Shown here: piece after piece, positions 1 to 8,387 of the stretch
Position numbering within the stretch: position 1 is the stretch's first letter
Layout of the letters: the number at the start of each line of letters is the position of its first letter
NCBI GenBank assembly: GCA_014762585.1
Contig: JABURN010000121.1
Coordinates: forward strand, 1-12,510
From: Methylophaga sp.
GTDB lineage: Bacteria > Pseudomonadota > Gammaproteobacteria > Nitrosococcales > Methylophagaceae
Direction: 5' to 3'
Length of the DNA: 12,510 bases
Translations under genes and position numbers: made by a program
Notes under the pieces: generated by a model
What the model saw: only the letters and a program-made list of their open reading frames with translations
Database searches by the model: none
What the model was told of the DNA's origin: nothing

Positions 1-2
1 CG

Positions 3-53
3 TTGTCTCATCTGTTCAGACGCAGTGTGCACCCCAAGATCAAGCTACACTAA
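3..53 (+). CDS. Possible C-terminal tail of an upstream gene (partial)
   Basis: Frame 3 is open from the window edge and reads LSHLFRRSVHPKIKLH before a TAA stop at 51-53. A strong plus-strand terminator begins 24 bp after that stop, which is the spacing expected for the end of a gene. I do not recognise the peptide and it is too short to assign a family. The other two plus frames are open longer but run through the terminator hairpin, which makes them less likely. The upstream sequence is needed to confirm it. Confidence 0.3.
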   Translation: MSHLFRRSVHPKIKLH

Positions 54-77
54 ACGTATCCGTCCGAATTCTTTCAC

Positions 78-102
78 AAAGGCCCTTTTCAGGGCCTTTT
101 TT
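78..102 (+). terminator. Rho-independent terminator of the upstream plus-strand gene
   Basis: Perfect 9-bp stem AAAGGCCCT / AGGGCCTTT with a TTTC loop, running straight into six T residues on the plus strand. It must serve a plus-strand transcript entering from the left edge. It faces the gyrB terminator about 125 bp away, so transcription converges here. Confidence 0.85.
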
Positions 103-169
103 ATGTTCGCCACTATCTGAACAGTAATTGCCATAAAAATCGCTAATAGGCCCCCTTCACGGCTTCCTG

Positions 170-192
170 GCGAGAATGTAGAACACTCTCGC
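170..192. repeat. Short hairpin between convergent terminators
   Basis: Inverted repeat with ten-base arms (GCGAGAATGT and ACACTCTCGC), one mismatch and a three-base loop. No T tract follows on either strand, so it is not a standard terminator. No reading frame of note covers it. Function unknown; it could arise by chance or be part of a 3' UTR structure. Confidence 0.35.
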
Positions 193-227
193 GCTGCTTT
201 CAATCATTCAGCTAGTTAACAGGGCAT

Positions 228-260
228 AAAAAAGCCCTGACTGTATTTACAGCCAGGGCT
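228..260 (-). terminator. Rho-independent terminator of gyrB
   Basis: Read on the minus strand, a 13-bp stem (AGCCCTGGCTGTA / TACAGTCAGGGCT, one G-U wobble) closes a two-base loop and is followed by six U residues. It begins about 25 bp after the gyrB stop codon, so it ends the recF-gyrB transcript. Confidence 0.88.
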
Positions 261-285
261 CCATATTGATTCGTATGAATCCTTT

Positions 286-2736
<2,451 letters not shown>

Positions 2737-2739
2737 CTA

Positions 2740-3855
2740 TTATTCTACTACGTCTGGAGTTGTGTTGATAGCATCGTTCCCAGCCTCGGAAATGACGCCA
2801 TGTTCCACGTGAAACCTTTTTTCATTTTTCCCTGAAATCAATGCTTCCAGCTCTGTATTCGTACTACTTATAAAGCTCTGTACCGGCAATTCACGCAGTG
2901 TATTAAGCACTGTTCTTTGATGATGCCAGTCCAGTTCTGAGCTCAGATCATCTATTAGCAAGAGGGTGTTTTCGCGCTTTTTCTGCTCAGCTAAAATCAT
3001 GATTTGTGCCATGCTAAGCGATAGAAAAAATAACTTCTGCTGTCCTCGCGAAAGCAACTCATAGGGATCAGCATCATTTACCCTGAATGACCAGTCAGCA
3101 GCATGAGGTCCGGAACGGGTATAGCCTAAAGCTCGGTCGCGCTCGAGATTCTGGTGTAAGTATTCTGATAATTCATACTCTTTATTCCAGCCACGGAGAT
3201 ATCGCAAAGAGAATTTGTAGTCAGCTAATTCAGGGCAAAGCTTTTTGAAGAAAGGGCGGAAGTGAACAATTAATTGTTTCAGATAACGTTCACGCATCTG
3301 CGTAATAGCCAGACCATGATCGGTGAGTGCTTTATCCCATAGTGTGATTTCGTTGATTGGCTTATGTGTTTTGATTGCGGCATTGCGCTGTTGCAATACT
3401 TTTTTATAAGATTGCCAGTGATAATTAAATTGATGTTCCACGTGGAACACACCCCAATCAACCATCCTTCTGCGGAACTTCGGGCCAAGCTCAAAGTACT
3501 GGTGACAGTTTGCCGGGATGAGCTGTACAGGCAAATGAAAAGCCAGATCTGAAAGCCGTTTCAGGGGCGCATTATTCAGACGAATCTGAAGACCATTTTG
3601 AAAATCATATTGTAAGCCAATCGGTGTTTTATCTAACGAGCGTGCAAACAGGGTAAGGTGCTTGTGGTCGTATTTGACAAGATTTTTCAGAAAGCGCGAA
3701 CGAAAAGAGCGGCCCATTGCCAGTACAAAAATCGCTTCCAGTAAACTGGTTTTTCCTGAACCGTTTTCACCCAGAATGAAATTGATGCCCTCTGCAGGAA
3801 ACAGTTCCGCTTCGTTGATATTACGAAATTGGTGAATATGAATTTGGGCTAGCAC
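2740..3855 (-). CDS. recF: DNA replication and repair protein RecF
   Basis: SMC-like ATPase that, with RecO and RecR, helps load RecA at single-strand gaps and restart stalled forks. The 371-aa product has a Walker A motif GENGSGKTS (29-37), the RSGPHAAD segment (247-254), an ABC signature LLSRGQQKL (267-275) and Walker B LLLIDDLSSELD (298-309). It is slightly longer than the 357-aa E. coli protein, partly through a C-terminal tail after residue 353. The start is GTG; no clear Shine-Dalgarno sequence precedes it, but residues 3-20 match the expected RecF N-terminus. gyrB follows after 39 bp. The gene carries two parS-like sequences, each encoding FHVEH (137-141 and 348-352). dnaN, its usual upstream neighbour, is absent; rubredoxin is there instead. 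Confidence 0.96.
   Translation of the reverse strand: MLAQIHIHQFRNINEAELFPAEGINFILGENGSGKTSLLEAIFVLAMGRSFRSRFLKNLVKYDHKHLTLFARSLDKTPIGLQYDFQNGLQIRLNNAPLKRLSDLAFHLPVQLIPANCHQYFELGPKFRRRMVDWGVFHVEHQFNYHWQSYKKVLQQRNAAIKTHKPINEITLWDKALTDHGLAITQMRERYLKQLIVHFRPFFKKLCPELADYKFSLRYLRGWNKEYELSEYLHQNLERDRALGYTRSGPHAADWSFRVNDADPYELLSRGQQKLFFLSLSMAQIMILAEQKKRENTLLLIDDLSSELDWHHQRTVLNTLRELPVQSFISSTNTELEALISGKNEKRFHVEHGVISEAGNDAINTTPDVVE
2801..2816. promoter_or_regulatory. parS: parS-like ParB-binding site 1, inside the 3' end of recF
   Basis: TGTTCCACGTGAAACC differs only at its last base from the classical parS sequence TGTTCCACGTGAAACA, to which ParB/Spo0J binds to organise and segregate newly replicated origins. 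It encodes FHVEH at RecF residues 348-352. Chance occurrence at this match level in 12.5 kb is very unlikely, and a second site lies 633 bp away. Binding itself is inferred. Confidence 0.82.
3434..3449. promoter_or_regulatory. parS: parS-like ParB-binding site 2, inside recF (perfect palindrome)
   Basis: TGTTCCACGTGGAACA is a perfect 16-bp palindrome with the parS core CCACGTGG and both outer half-sites. It is the symmetric variant of the classical parS sequence. It encodes FHVEH at RecF residues 137-141. It reads identically on both strands, as expected for a dimeric ParB helix-turn-helix target. Confidence 0.85.
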
Positions 3856-3914
3856 AGGAGTCTGTTTATTCTGAGAAGAGATAGATGCCGGAATGTTTCA
3901 AAGAAAGGAAAAAT

Positions 3915-3977
3915 GAAATCAGCCAGTATTGCTTTTCTTTCTAATAAGAGAAGTAACAAGAAATACTGACTGATATC
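3915..3977. repeat. Long imperfect inverted repeat between rubredoxin and recF
   Basis: The outer arms at 3915-3930 and 3962-3977 pair at 14 of 16 positions (GAAATCAGCCAGTATT against the complement of AATACTGACTGATATC). A second inner pairing, CTTTTCTT at 3932-3939 with AAGAGAAG at 3946-3953, has one mismatch and would extend the stem past a bulge. On the minus strand the hairpin is followed by the T-rich stretch TTTCATTTTTCC, so it may end the rubredoxin message. It occupies much of the 140-bp gap upstream of recF, which holds no other gene. It could instead be a protein-binding site or an mRNA stability element. Confidence 0.5.
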
Positions 3978-3995
3978 GATCACAACTTTTTACAA

Positions 3996-4160
3996 TCAGA
4001 TTTCTACCATTTCGAAATCTTCTTTACCGACACCGCATTCAGGGCACTCCCAGTCTTCTGGAATCTCGTCCCATTTGGTGCCTGGCGGAATACCTTCTTC
4101 AGGCAGACCGCGAGCTTCGTCATAAATGAAGCCGCATACAATGCATTGCCATTTTTTCAT
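3996..4160 (-). CDS. rubA: Rubredoxin
   Basis: Small cytoplasmic electron carrier with one iron bound by four cysteines. The 54-residue product begins [20 protein letters not shown] and has the complete rubredoxin pattern: CxxCG at C6/C9, the [15 protein letters not shown] loop with conserved aromatics, and CPxCG at C39/C42. Length is typical for the single-domain family. AGGAG lies six bases before the ATG. It is divergent from oxyR, with 229 bp between the starts, and precedes recF on the same strand after a large hairpin. Rubredoxins can pass electrons to rubrerythrin-type peroxidases or to alkane hydroxylases; the OxyR neighbour favours a redox-stress role here, but that is inference. No rubredoxin reductase is visible in the window. 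Confidence 0.95.
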   Translation of the reverse strand: MKKWQCIVCGFIYDEARGLPEEGIPPGTKWDEIPEDWECPECGVGKEDFEMVEI

Positions 4161-4305
4161 TAAGTTCTCCTTCCAGTCTGATAATCCGAGTCACTTGATT
4201 CTAACAAATATCCTGAATACTCACGTTGATTTGACGCCAATTAGCGAAAACTAACCTTCTGATTATGAGTCATAGGTTCAGCTGCTACCTGATACAGGAG
4301 TTGAA

Positions 4306-4374
4306 ATGCAGTTGCAGGATACAAAAAGCAGTATTCATGATAGTTTGTTGATACTATTAAACTTTGAATTTTAA
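4306..4374 (+). CDS. Candidate small reading frame (22 aa) upstream of oxyR
   Basis: ATG at 4306 opens a 22-codon frame encoding MQLQDTKSSIHDSLLILLNF followed by EF, then TAA at 4372-4374, 15 bp before the oxyR start. AGGAG sits five bases before the ATG, a much better ribosome binding site than that of oxyR, whose nearest candidate (CGGA) is about 11 bases away. It could be a leader peptide that couples or gates oxyR translation. The C-terminal half is hydrophobic but too short for a confident membrane segment. I recognise no family, and it may be a chance frame; comparison with related genomes would decide. Confidence 0.3.
   Translation: MQLQDTKSSIHDSLLILLNFEF
4340..4357. promoter_or_regulatory. 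Palindrome ATAGT-N8-ACTAT upstream of oxyR
   Basis: An 18-bp interrupted palindrome centred about 41 bp before the oxyR start. The ATAG/CTAT half-sites resemble those bound by OxyR, although the spacing (10 bp between ATAG and CTAT) differs from the usual 7. It also fits the general LysR-type pattern of an AT-rich dyad. It may be an autoregulatory operator for oxyR and possibly for the divergent rubredoxin gene; this is speculative. Confidence 0.3.
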
Positions 4375-4389
4375 GCGGAAAATTCGATT

Positions 4390-5316
4390 ATGAGATTACC
4401 CACGCTACGCCAGCTGCAATACTTGACCGCTGTGGTTGAAGAGAAACATTTCGGTCATGCTGCAGAAAAATGTTTCGTCACACAGTCAACACTCAGCGCA
4501 GGTATACAGGACCTGGAAGAACTGCTTGAAGTTTCGCTGCTGGAGAGAACCAATCGCAAGGTTCTGCCTACGCCTATCGGCGAGGAGATTGCGGGACGCG
4601 CCCAGCAGATTTTATCGCTCAGTGAGGACCTGGTCGATCTCGCTCAGTCCGAGAAGAATCCGCTCTCCGGCAGAATTCAGGTCGGTGTAATACCTACTAT
4701 CAGTCCGTTCCTGCTGCCCAAAGTTTTGCCGACCGTTCGCCAGCAGTTACCGGATCTGGAAATCTTACTGATTGAAGACCAGTCAGAACGTTTACTGGAT
4801 CAACTGGAAGCCGGCAGTATCGATGTGGCGGTGTTGGCATTCCCATTCAATATCCGCGGCCTGACGCATCGCGTTTTCGCGCAGGAACCGTTCTGGGTCG
4901 CTTTACCTAAAAAACACCGGCTGGCACAGAGGAAGACGCTCAAAGCCGATGAACTGCCTACCAACGAGCTACTGTTGCTGGCAGAGGGGCACTGCATGCG
5001 CGAGCATGCCCTCAGTGCCTGTCAGTTGCCGGCCTCAGCACAGCGTAAGAGCGTTCAGGCGACCAGTCTCTATACCCTGATTGAAATGGTGGCAAGTGGA
5101 CTGGGGATCACACTGATTCCGGATATGGCTATCACCTCTGACATGGTCAGTCACTCAGATATCAGCCTGGTCCCACTCGAGAACAAGAACAACCAGGCGA
5201 TGCGTGAGATTGGCCTGGTCTGGCGCCCCAGTTTCCGTCGAACAGCGACTTTGGAACAACTGGCCCAAACCTTCTCTGATGCGCTGGAAGATACGGATTA
5301 CTCACTACGAGCGTAG
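4390..5316 (+). CDS. oxyR: LysR-family peroxide sensor OxyR
   Basis: Transcriptional activator of peroxide defence genes, 308 aa. The N-terminal winged helix-turn-helix reads LRQLQYLTAVVEEKHFGHAA then QSTLSAGIQDLE, as in LysR regulators. The OxyR identity rests on LLLLAEGHCMREHALSAC, which aligns with LLMLEDGHCLRDQAMGFC of E. coli OxyR: C202 and C211 keep the same nine-residue separation as the redox pair C199-C208. The following ATSLYTLIEMVASGLGITLIP matches the rest of the regulatory domain. The protein should therefore form the same disulfide switch. It is divergent from rubredoxin, and its 3' end overlaps the convergent SCO-type gene by 19 bp. The ribosome binding site is weak, and a small reading frame lies just upstream. 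Confidence 0.93.
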   Translation: MRLPTLRQLQYLTAVVEEKHFGHAAEKCFVTQSTLSAGIQDLEELLEVSLLERTNRKVLPTPIGEEIAGRAQQILSLSEDLVDLAQSEKNPLSGRIQVGVIPTISPFLLPKVLPTVRQQLPDLEILLIEDQSERLLDQLEAGSIDVAVLAFPFNIRGLTHRVFAQEPFWVALPKKHRLAQRKTLKADELPTNELLLLAEGHCMREHALSACQLPASAQRKSVQATSLYTLIEMVASGLGITLIPDMAITSDMVSHSDISLVPLENKNNQAMREIGLVWRPSFRRTATLEQLAQTFSDALEDTDYSLRA

Positions 5317-5936
5317 AAGTCGCGCGCAGCCAGAAACTGTTGCTGGATAAGTGGTGAGGAGAAGGGGGGCTCGTAACGGGCATAGACTCTCCCTTTCGGA
5401 TCCACCAGAAATATGCTGTGCTGTTGTTCGAGGCTGTAACCCTGTTCGAGGGATGTTCGAAGGTACAGAAACTCAAAACGGTCAGCCAGTTGGTTGATGA
5501 CATTCTCTTTTCCACCATACAGAGGCAGTGACGGCATATTCTCCAACCACCAGTCGGGCCTTTGTGTTTTCTGCTTTGAATCAAAATTAATCGTTACAAA
5601 ACGGGTTTCACTCTCCGCGGAGAGTTGCTGCAGATTGTGCATCACTGATAAAACAGGTTCACACTGGGGTAGACAGGCAGGGTGTGTGAAATAAACATAA
5701 GTCCATTTATCCCGGAGTGACTGCTCGGTGAGCACCTGATGGGTATCGGAATAAAGCAGAAACTGCGGCAGTTCAGCCGGTGGTGAGCGCAGCAGTGAAT
5801 CCAGTGAAGGTGGGATTTGACGGTTATCAACCTGTTTCTGCTCGACCCGATATAGCCAGGCGAGCAGCAAGCTCGCAAAGACAACGAGATATAACAGCAA
5901 AAAACCCTTAGAATTAAAGCTTTTGAATAACTTCAT
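5298..5936 (-). CDS. SCO1/SenC/PrrC family protein, membrane anchored
   Basis: A 212-aa protein with a short basic N-terminus, one hydrophobic segment (about 11-28, GFLLLYLVVFASLLLAWL) and a periplasmic thioredoxin-like domain. The family signature is present: FTHPACLPQC supplies CxxxC (C88, C92) and H173 in QQHSIFLVDPKGRVYARY matches the third copper ligand of SCO proteins. Members deliver copper to the CuA centre of cytochrome oxidase or act as thiol-disulfide reductases; which one applies here cannot be told. Its stop lies inside the end of oxyR on the opposite strand, and its start is 40 bp from the murJ start. The start has only a weak GGGA nine bases upstream, but the membrane anchor follows at once, which supports it. 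Confidence 0.85.
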   Translation of the reverse strand: MKLFKSFNSKGFLLLYLVVFASLLLAWLYRVEQKQVDNRQIPPSLDSLLRSPPAELPQFLLYSDTHQVLTEQSLRDKWTYVYFTHPACLPQCEPVLSVMHNLQQLSAESETRFVTINFDSKQKTQRPDWWLENMPSLPLYGGKENVINQLADRFEFLYLRTSLEQGYSLEQQHSIFLVDPKGRVYARYEPPFSSPLIQQQFLAARDFYARSE

Positions 5937-5976
5937 CCGCTTGGTCCCGTTGTTGAGCTAACCCTATGAGTATCCA

Positions 5977-7518
5977 ATGAGCGAAAAACTGTTCCAGTCT
6001 ACCGCAGTTGTCAGCATCATGACGTTTATTTCCCGAATTCTGGGCTTCGTTCGAGATATTGTGATTGCCAGGATGTTCGGTGCGGGTCTGGGCGCAGACG
6101 TCTTTTTTGTCGCCTTCAAAATCCCTAACTTTTTACGTCGCCTTTTTGCTGAGGGTGCCTTTTCTCAGGCATTTATCCCGGTACTGGCTGAGTTCCGCGA
6201 ACGCGGTGATAAGCCACTGAAAGAATTGATCGCACAAACCAGCGGCACCCTGGCAGTCATACTCATGCTGATTAGTGCGGTCGGTATGCTGGCTGCCCCC
6301 ATTATCATCATGATATTTGCACCGGGTTTTATCAGTGACCCCTACAAACTGACGCTGGCAGGTGAACTGCTCACCATTACCTTCCCCTATCTTTTATTTA
6401 TTTCTCTGACTGCGCTGGCAGGCTCAATCCTCAACAGCTTTGGTAAATTCGCGGTGCCGGCTTTTACGCCGGTGTTTCTGAACCTGTCTTTGATTGGGGC
6501 TGCGATCTGGTTATCACCGCATTTGGATGAGCCGGTAAGGGCGCTGGCCTGGGGGGTATTTATCGGCGGGGTAGTGCAGTTGCTGTTTCAGCTGCCTTTC
6601 CTTTTCAAGATCAAGGCGCTGCCCAGACCGCGCTGGGGTTGGCGCAGCGAAGGCGTAACAAAGATCACCAAACTGATGATTCCGGCGATGTTCGGTGTAT
6701 CCGTCGCGCAAATTAACCTGCTACTGGATACGCTGCTGGCTTCGTTTCTGGTCACCGGCAGTATCTCCTGGCTGTATTATTCCGATCGGCTGGTCGAGTT
6801 TCCGCTGGGAGTCTTTGGTATCGCTTTGTCCACCGTCATTCTGCCCAGTCTGTCTAAGAAGCATGCCAGCCAGTCTGCAGAAGGCTTCTCAGACACCATC
6901 GACTGGGCACTGCGCTGGGTGTTTATTATCGGCACACCGGCGGCTATCGGGCTGATTGCCCTGGCTCAACCTCTGTTAACAACTTTATTCCAGTATGGTG
7001 AATTTGAAGCCGGTGATGCTTACAAAGCCTCACTGAGTTTGATGGCTTATGGTCTGGGGCTGCTGCCCTTTATTCTGATCAAAGTGCTGGCGCCCGGCTA
7101 TTATGCACGTCAGGACACAAAAACCCCGGTCAAAATTGGTGTCATTGCCATGGTCAGTAATATGGTGCTGAATGTGATTTTGATGATATATCTGGCCCAC
7201 GTAGGACTGGCACTGGCCACCTCCTTGTCGGCTGTGCTCAACGCCAGCCTGCTCTATATCGGCTTGCGCCGCCGCGGTGTTTATTCACCCAATAGCGGCT
7301 GGCTGCTGTTCGCAGGCAAACTCATTCTTGCCAATGGGCTGATGCTGATGATGTTGCTGTGGCTGACGCCAGACGTCAGCCACTGGCAGGGCTGGACTGC
7401 CTGGCAGCGTTTCGGACAATTGATGACTCTGATTGTCGGCTCGGCCCTGGCTTATTTTGTGATACTGAGCCTGCTCGGTATCCGCATCAAGCAGTTTATC
7501 CGGCCAAAACAGAGCTAA
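5977..7518 (+). CDS. murJ: Lipid II flippase MurJ
   Basis: Inner-membrane MOP-superfamily transporter that flips lipid II to the periplasmic face for peptidoglycan synthesis. The 513-aa length matches E. coli MurJ (511 aa), and the sequence is clearly similar throughout. The functionally important polar residues of the cavity are kept with an offset of two: R20, R26, D41, R54 and E59, in the stretches ISRILGFVRDIVIARMFGAG and PNFLRRLFAEGAFSQAF. Later motifs include LLYIGLRRRGVYSPNSGW and about 14 hydrophobic segments. It is divergent from the SCO gene with just 40 bp between starts, so its promoter must overlap that gene or be very compact. The ribosome binding site is poor. Its stop codon overlaps the T tract of the convergent ompW terminator. 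Confidence 0.96.
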   Translation: MSEKLFQSTAVVSIMTFISRILGFVRDIVIARMFGAGLGADVFFVAFKIPNFLRRLFAEGAFSQAFIPVLAEFRERGDKPLKELIAQTSGTLAVILMLISAVGMLAAPIIIMIFAPGFISDPYKLTLAGELLTITFPYLLFISLTALAGSILNSFGKFAVPAFTPVFLNLSLIGAAIWLSPHLDEPVRALAWGVFIGGVVQLLFQLPFLFKIKALPRPRWGWRSEGVTKITKLMIPAMFGVSVAQINLLLDTLLASFLVTGSISWLYYSDRLVEFPLGVFGIALSTVILPSLSKKHASQSAEGFSDTIDWALRWVFIIGTPAAIGLIALAQPLLTTLFQYGEFEAGDAYKASLSLMAYGLGLLPFILIKVLAPGYYARQDTKTPVKIGVIAMVSNMVLNVILMIYLAHVGLALATSLSAVLNASLLYIGLRRRGVYSPNSGWLLFAGKLILANGLMLMMLLWLTPDVSHWQGWTAWQRFGQLMTLIVGSALAYFVILSLLGIRIKQFIRPKQS

Positions 7519-7544
7519 AAAAAGGCCCTCCGTAAGGGAGGGCC
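7517..7544 (-). terminator. Terminator of ompW, overlapping the murJ stop codon
   Basis: An 8-bp GC-rich stem GGCCCTCC / GGAGGGCC with a five-base loop (7524-7544). On the minus strand it is followed by seven T residues, the complement of A7 at 7517-7523, so it stops ompW transcription. On the plus strand there is no T tract after the stem, so murJ has no strong intrinsic terminator here. The A7 run begins inside the murJ TAA codon. Confidence 0.85.
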
Positions 7545-7573
7545 AAAGCACTACGAGGACACAACCAAAATGA

Positions 7574-7597
7574 GCGGATGTGCTGTTCAACATCCGC
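7574..7597. repeat. Hairpin in the ompW 3' UTR
   Basis: Perfect 8-bp arms GCGGATGT / ACATCCGC around an eight-base loop, located 11 bp beyond the ompW stop and about 30 bp before the terminator hairpin. No T tract follows. Possible mRNA-stabilising structure for an abundant outer-membrane protein message. Confidence 0.5.
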
Positions 7598-7608
7598 GCA
7601 TCGAGGGT

Positions 7609-8283
7609 CTAGAAACGACGACCGATACCAATACCCCAGACAAAAGGATCAATATCGGCAGTGATTTTTGCTCTGCCGACAGGGGTGCCTGAGAAATGCG
7701 CTTCAGTATCGATGTCGATATATTTCACATCAAAGTTTACAAACCAGTCCTGGTTCAGGGCCACGTCGACACCAGCCTGTGCTGCTAGGCCCCAGGAGCT
7801 GTCAAGTTTTACATCAGCGCCGGGAATATCGAGCACGCTGCCGGATACTTCCTCATCGAAGAAATAGGTGTAGTTCACGCCAACGCCAACATAAGGACGA
7901 ACAGTCGAGTCCGGCAGGAAGTGATATTGCAGAGTCAAAGTGGGTGGCAATACTTTAGTATCGATGACGTCGCCAAGCGCAGACCAGGTTTTATGCGCTT
8001 TGACTGTGTGCTCTGAATAACCAAGAATCAGCTCCAGCCCCCAATTGCGTGTAAGCATATAGGTGATATCGAGCTCAGGGACAGTATCACTGTCAACTTC
8101 CACACCTTCAGAACCGGTACTGGCACCGCCGATGTAAAGATTACCGCTGTCATCATTAGGATTTACATTGATGATACGGCCACGAACCAGCCAGTCGCCA
8201 GCTTCATAGGCCATTGCTGGCACTGCAGCTGCGCTCAAACCCAAACCAGTGATCATGGCAGCAGCAAAAACGGTTTTTTTCAT
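7609..8283 (-). CDS. ompW: OmpW family outer-membrane beta-barrel protein
   Basis: A 224-aa precursor starting MKKTVFAAAMITGLGLSAAA, with a signal peptide ending in VPAMA before YEAGDW, and a mature eight-stranded barrel. OmpW marks include EAGDWLVRGR, LPPTLTLQYHF, RPYVGVGVNYTYFFDE, SSWGLAAQAGVDVALNQDWF and the terminal aromatic of WGIGIGRRF, needed for barrel assembly. Compared with E. coli OmpW, these segments match in order. Family members form narrow channels for small hydrophobic molecules. The frame extends upstream, but GGAGG lies seven bases before this ATG and the signal peptide begins exactly there. Upstream are an FNR box and the fnr gene in the same orientation, so expression should rise in low oxygen. 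Confidence 0.94.
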   Translation of the reverse strand: MKKTVFAAAMITGLGLSAAAVPAMAYEAGDWLVRGRIINVNPNDDSGNLYIGGASTGSEGVEVDSDTVPELDITYMLTRNWGLELILGYSEHTVKAHKTWSALGDVIDTKVLPPTLTLQYHFLPDSTVRPYVGVGVNYTYFFDEEVSGSVLDIPGADVKLDSSWGLAAQAGVDVALNQDWFVNFDVKYIDIDTEAHFSGTPVGRAKITADIDPFVWGIGIGRRF

Positions 8284-8326
8284 TCTTTTTCCTCCGGGAC
8301 AAACCCTGTGCGTCAAACATGGGTTT

Positions 8327-8368
8327 ATTGTCATAGAGGCCGCTCAAACGCGCATTGACCTGGATCAA
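8327..8368 (-). promoter_or_regulatory. FNR box and predicted class II promoter of ompW
   Basis: At 8355-8368 the plus strand reads TTGACCTGGATCAA, nine of ten matches to the FNR/Anr consensus TTGAT-N4-ATCAA. On the minus strand, exactly 22 bp beyond it, lies GACAAT (8332-8327), a four-of-six match to the -10 hexamer. With a start near 8320 the box would be centred at -41.5, the class II FNR position. It is 72 bp upstream of the ompW ATG. Placement is seen directly; activation is inferred from known FNR promoters. Confidence 0.75.
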
Positions 8369-8387
8369 TTATCAGTGAGGTAGGGAT

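Noticed and set aside
1..60. Possible tRNA 3' end before the first terminator
   Set aside because: No T-arm consensus (GGTTCRA) or acceptor stem with CCA could be built, so a protein tail is the better reading.
5966..5980. Mini-frame ATG AGT ATC CAA TGA overlapping the murJ start as ATGA
   Set aside because: Only four codons with no ribosome binding site; most likely chance. The murJ start itself is supported by protein similarity.
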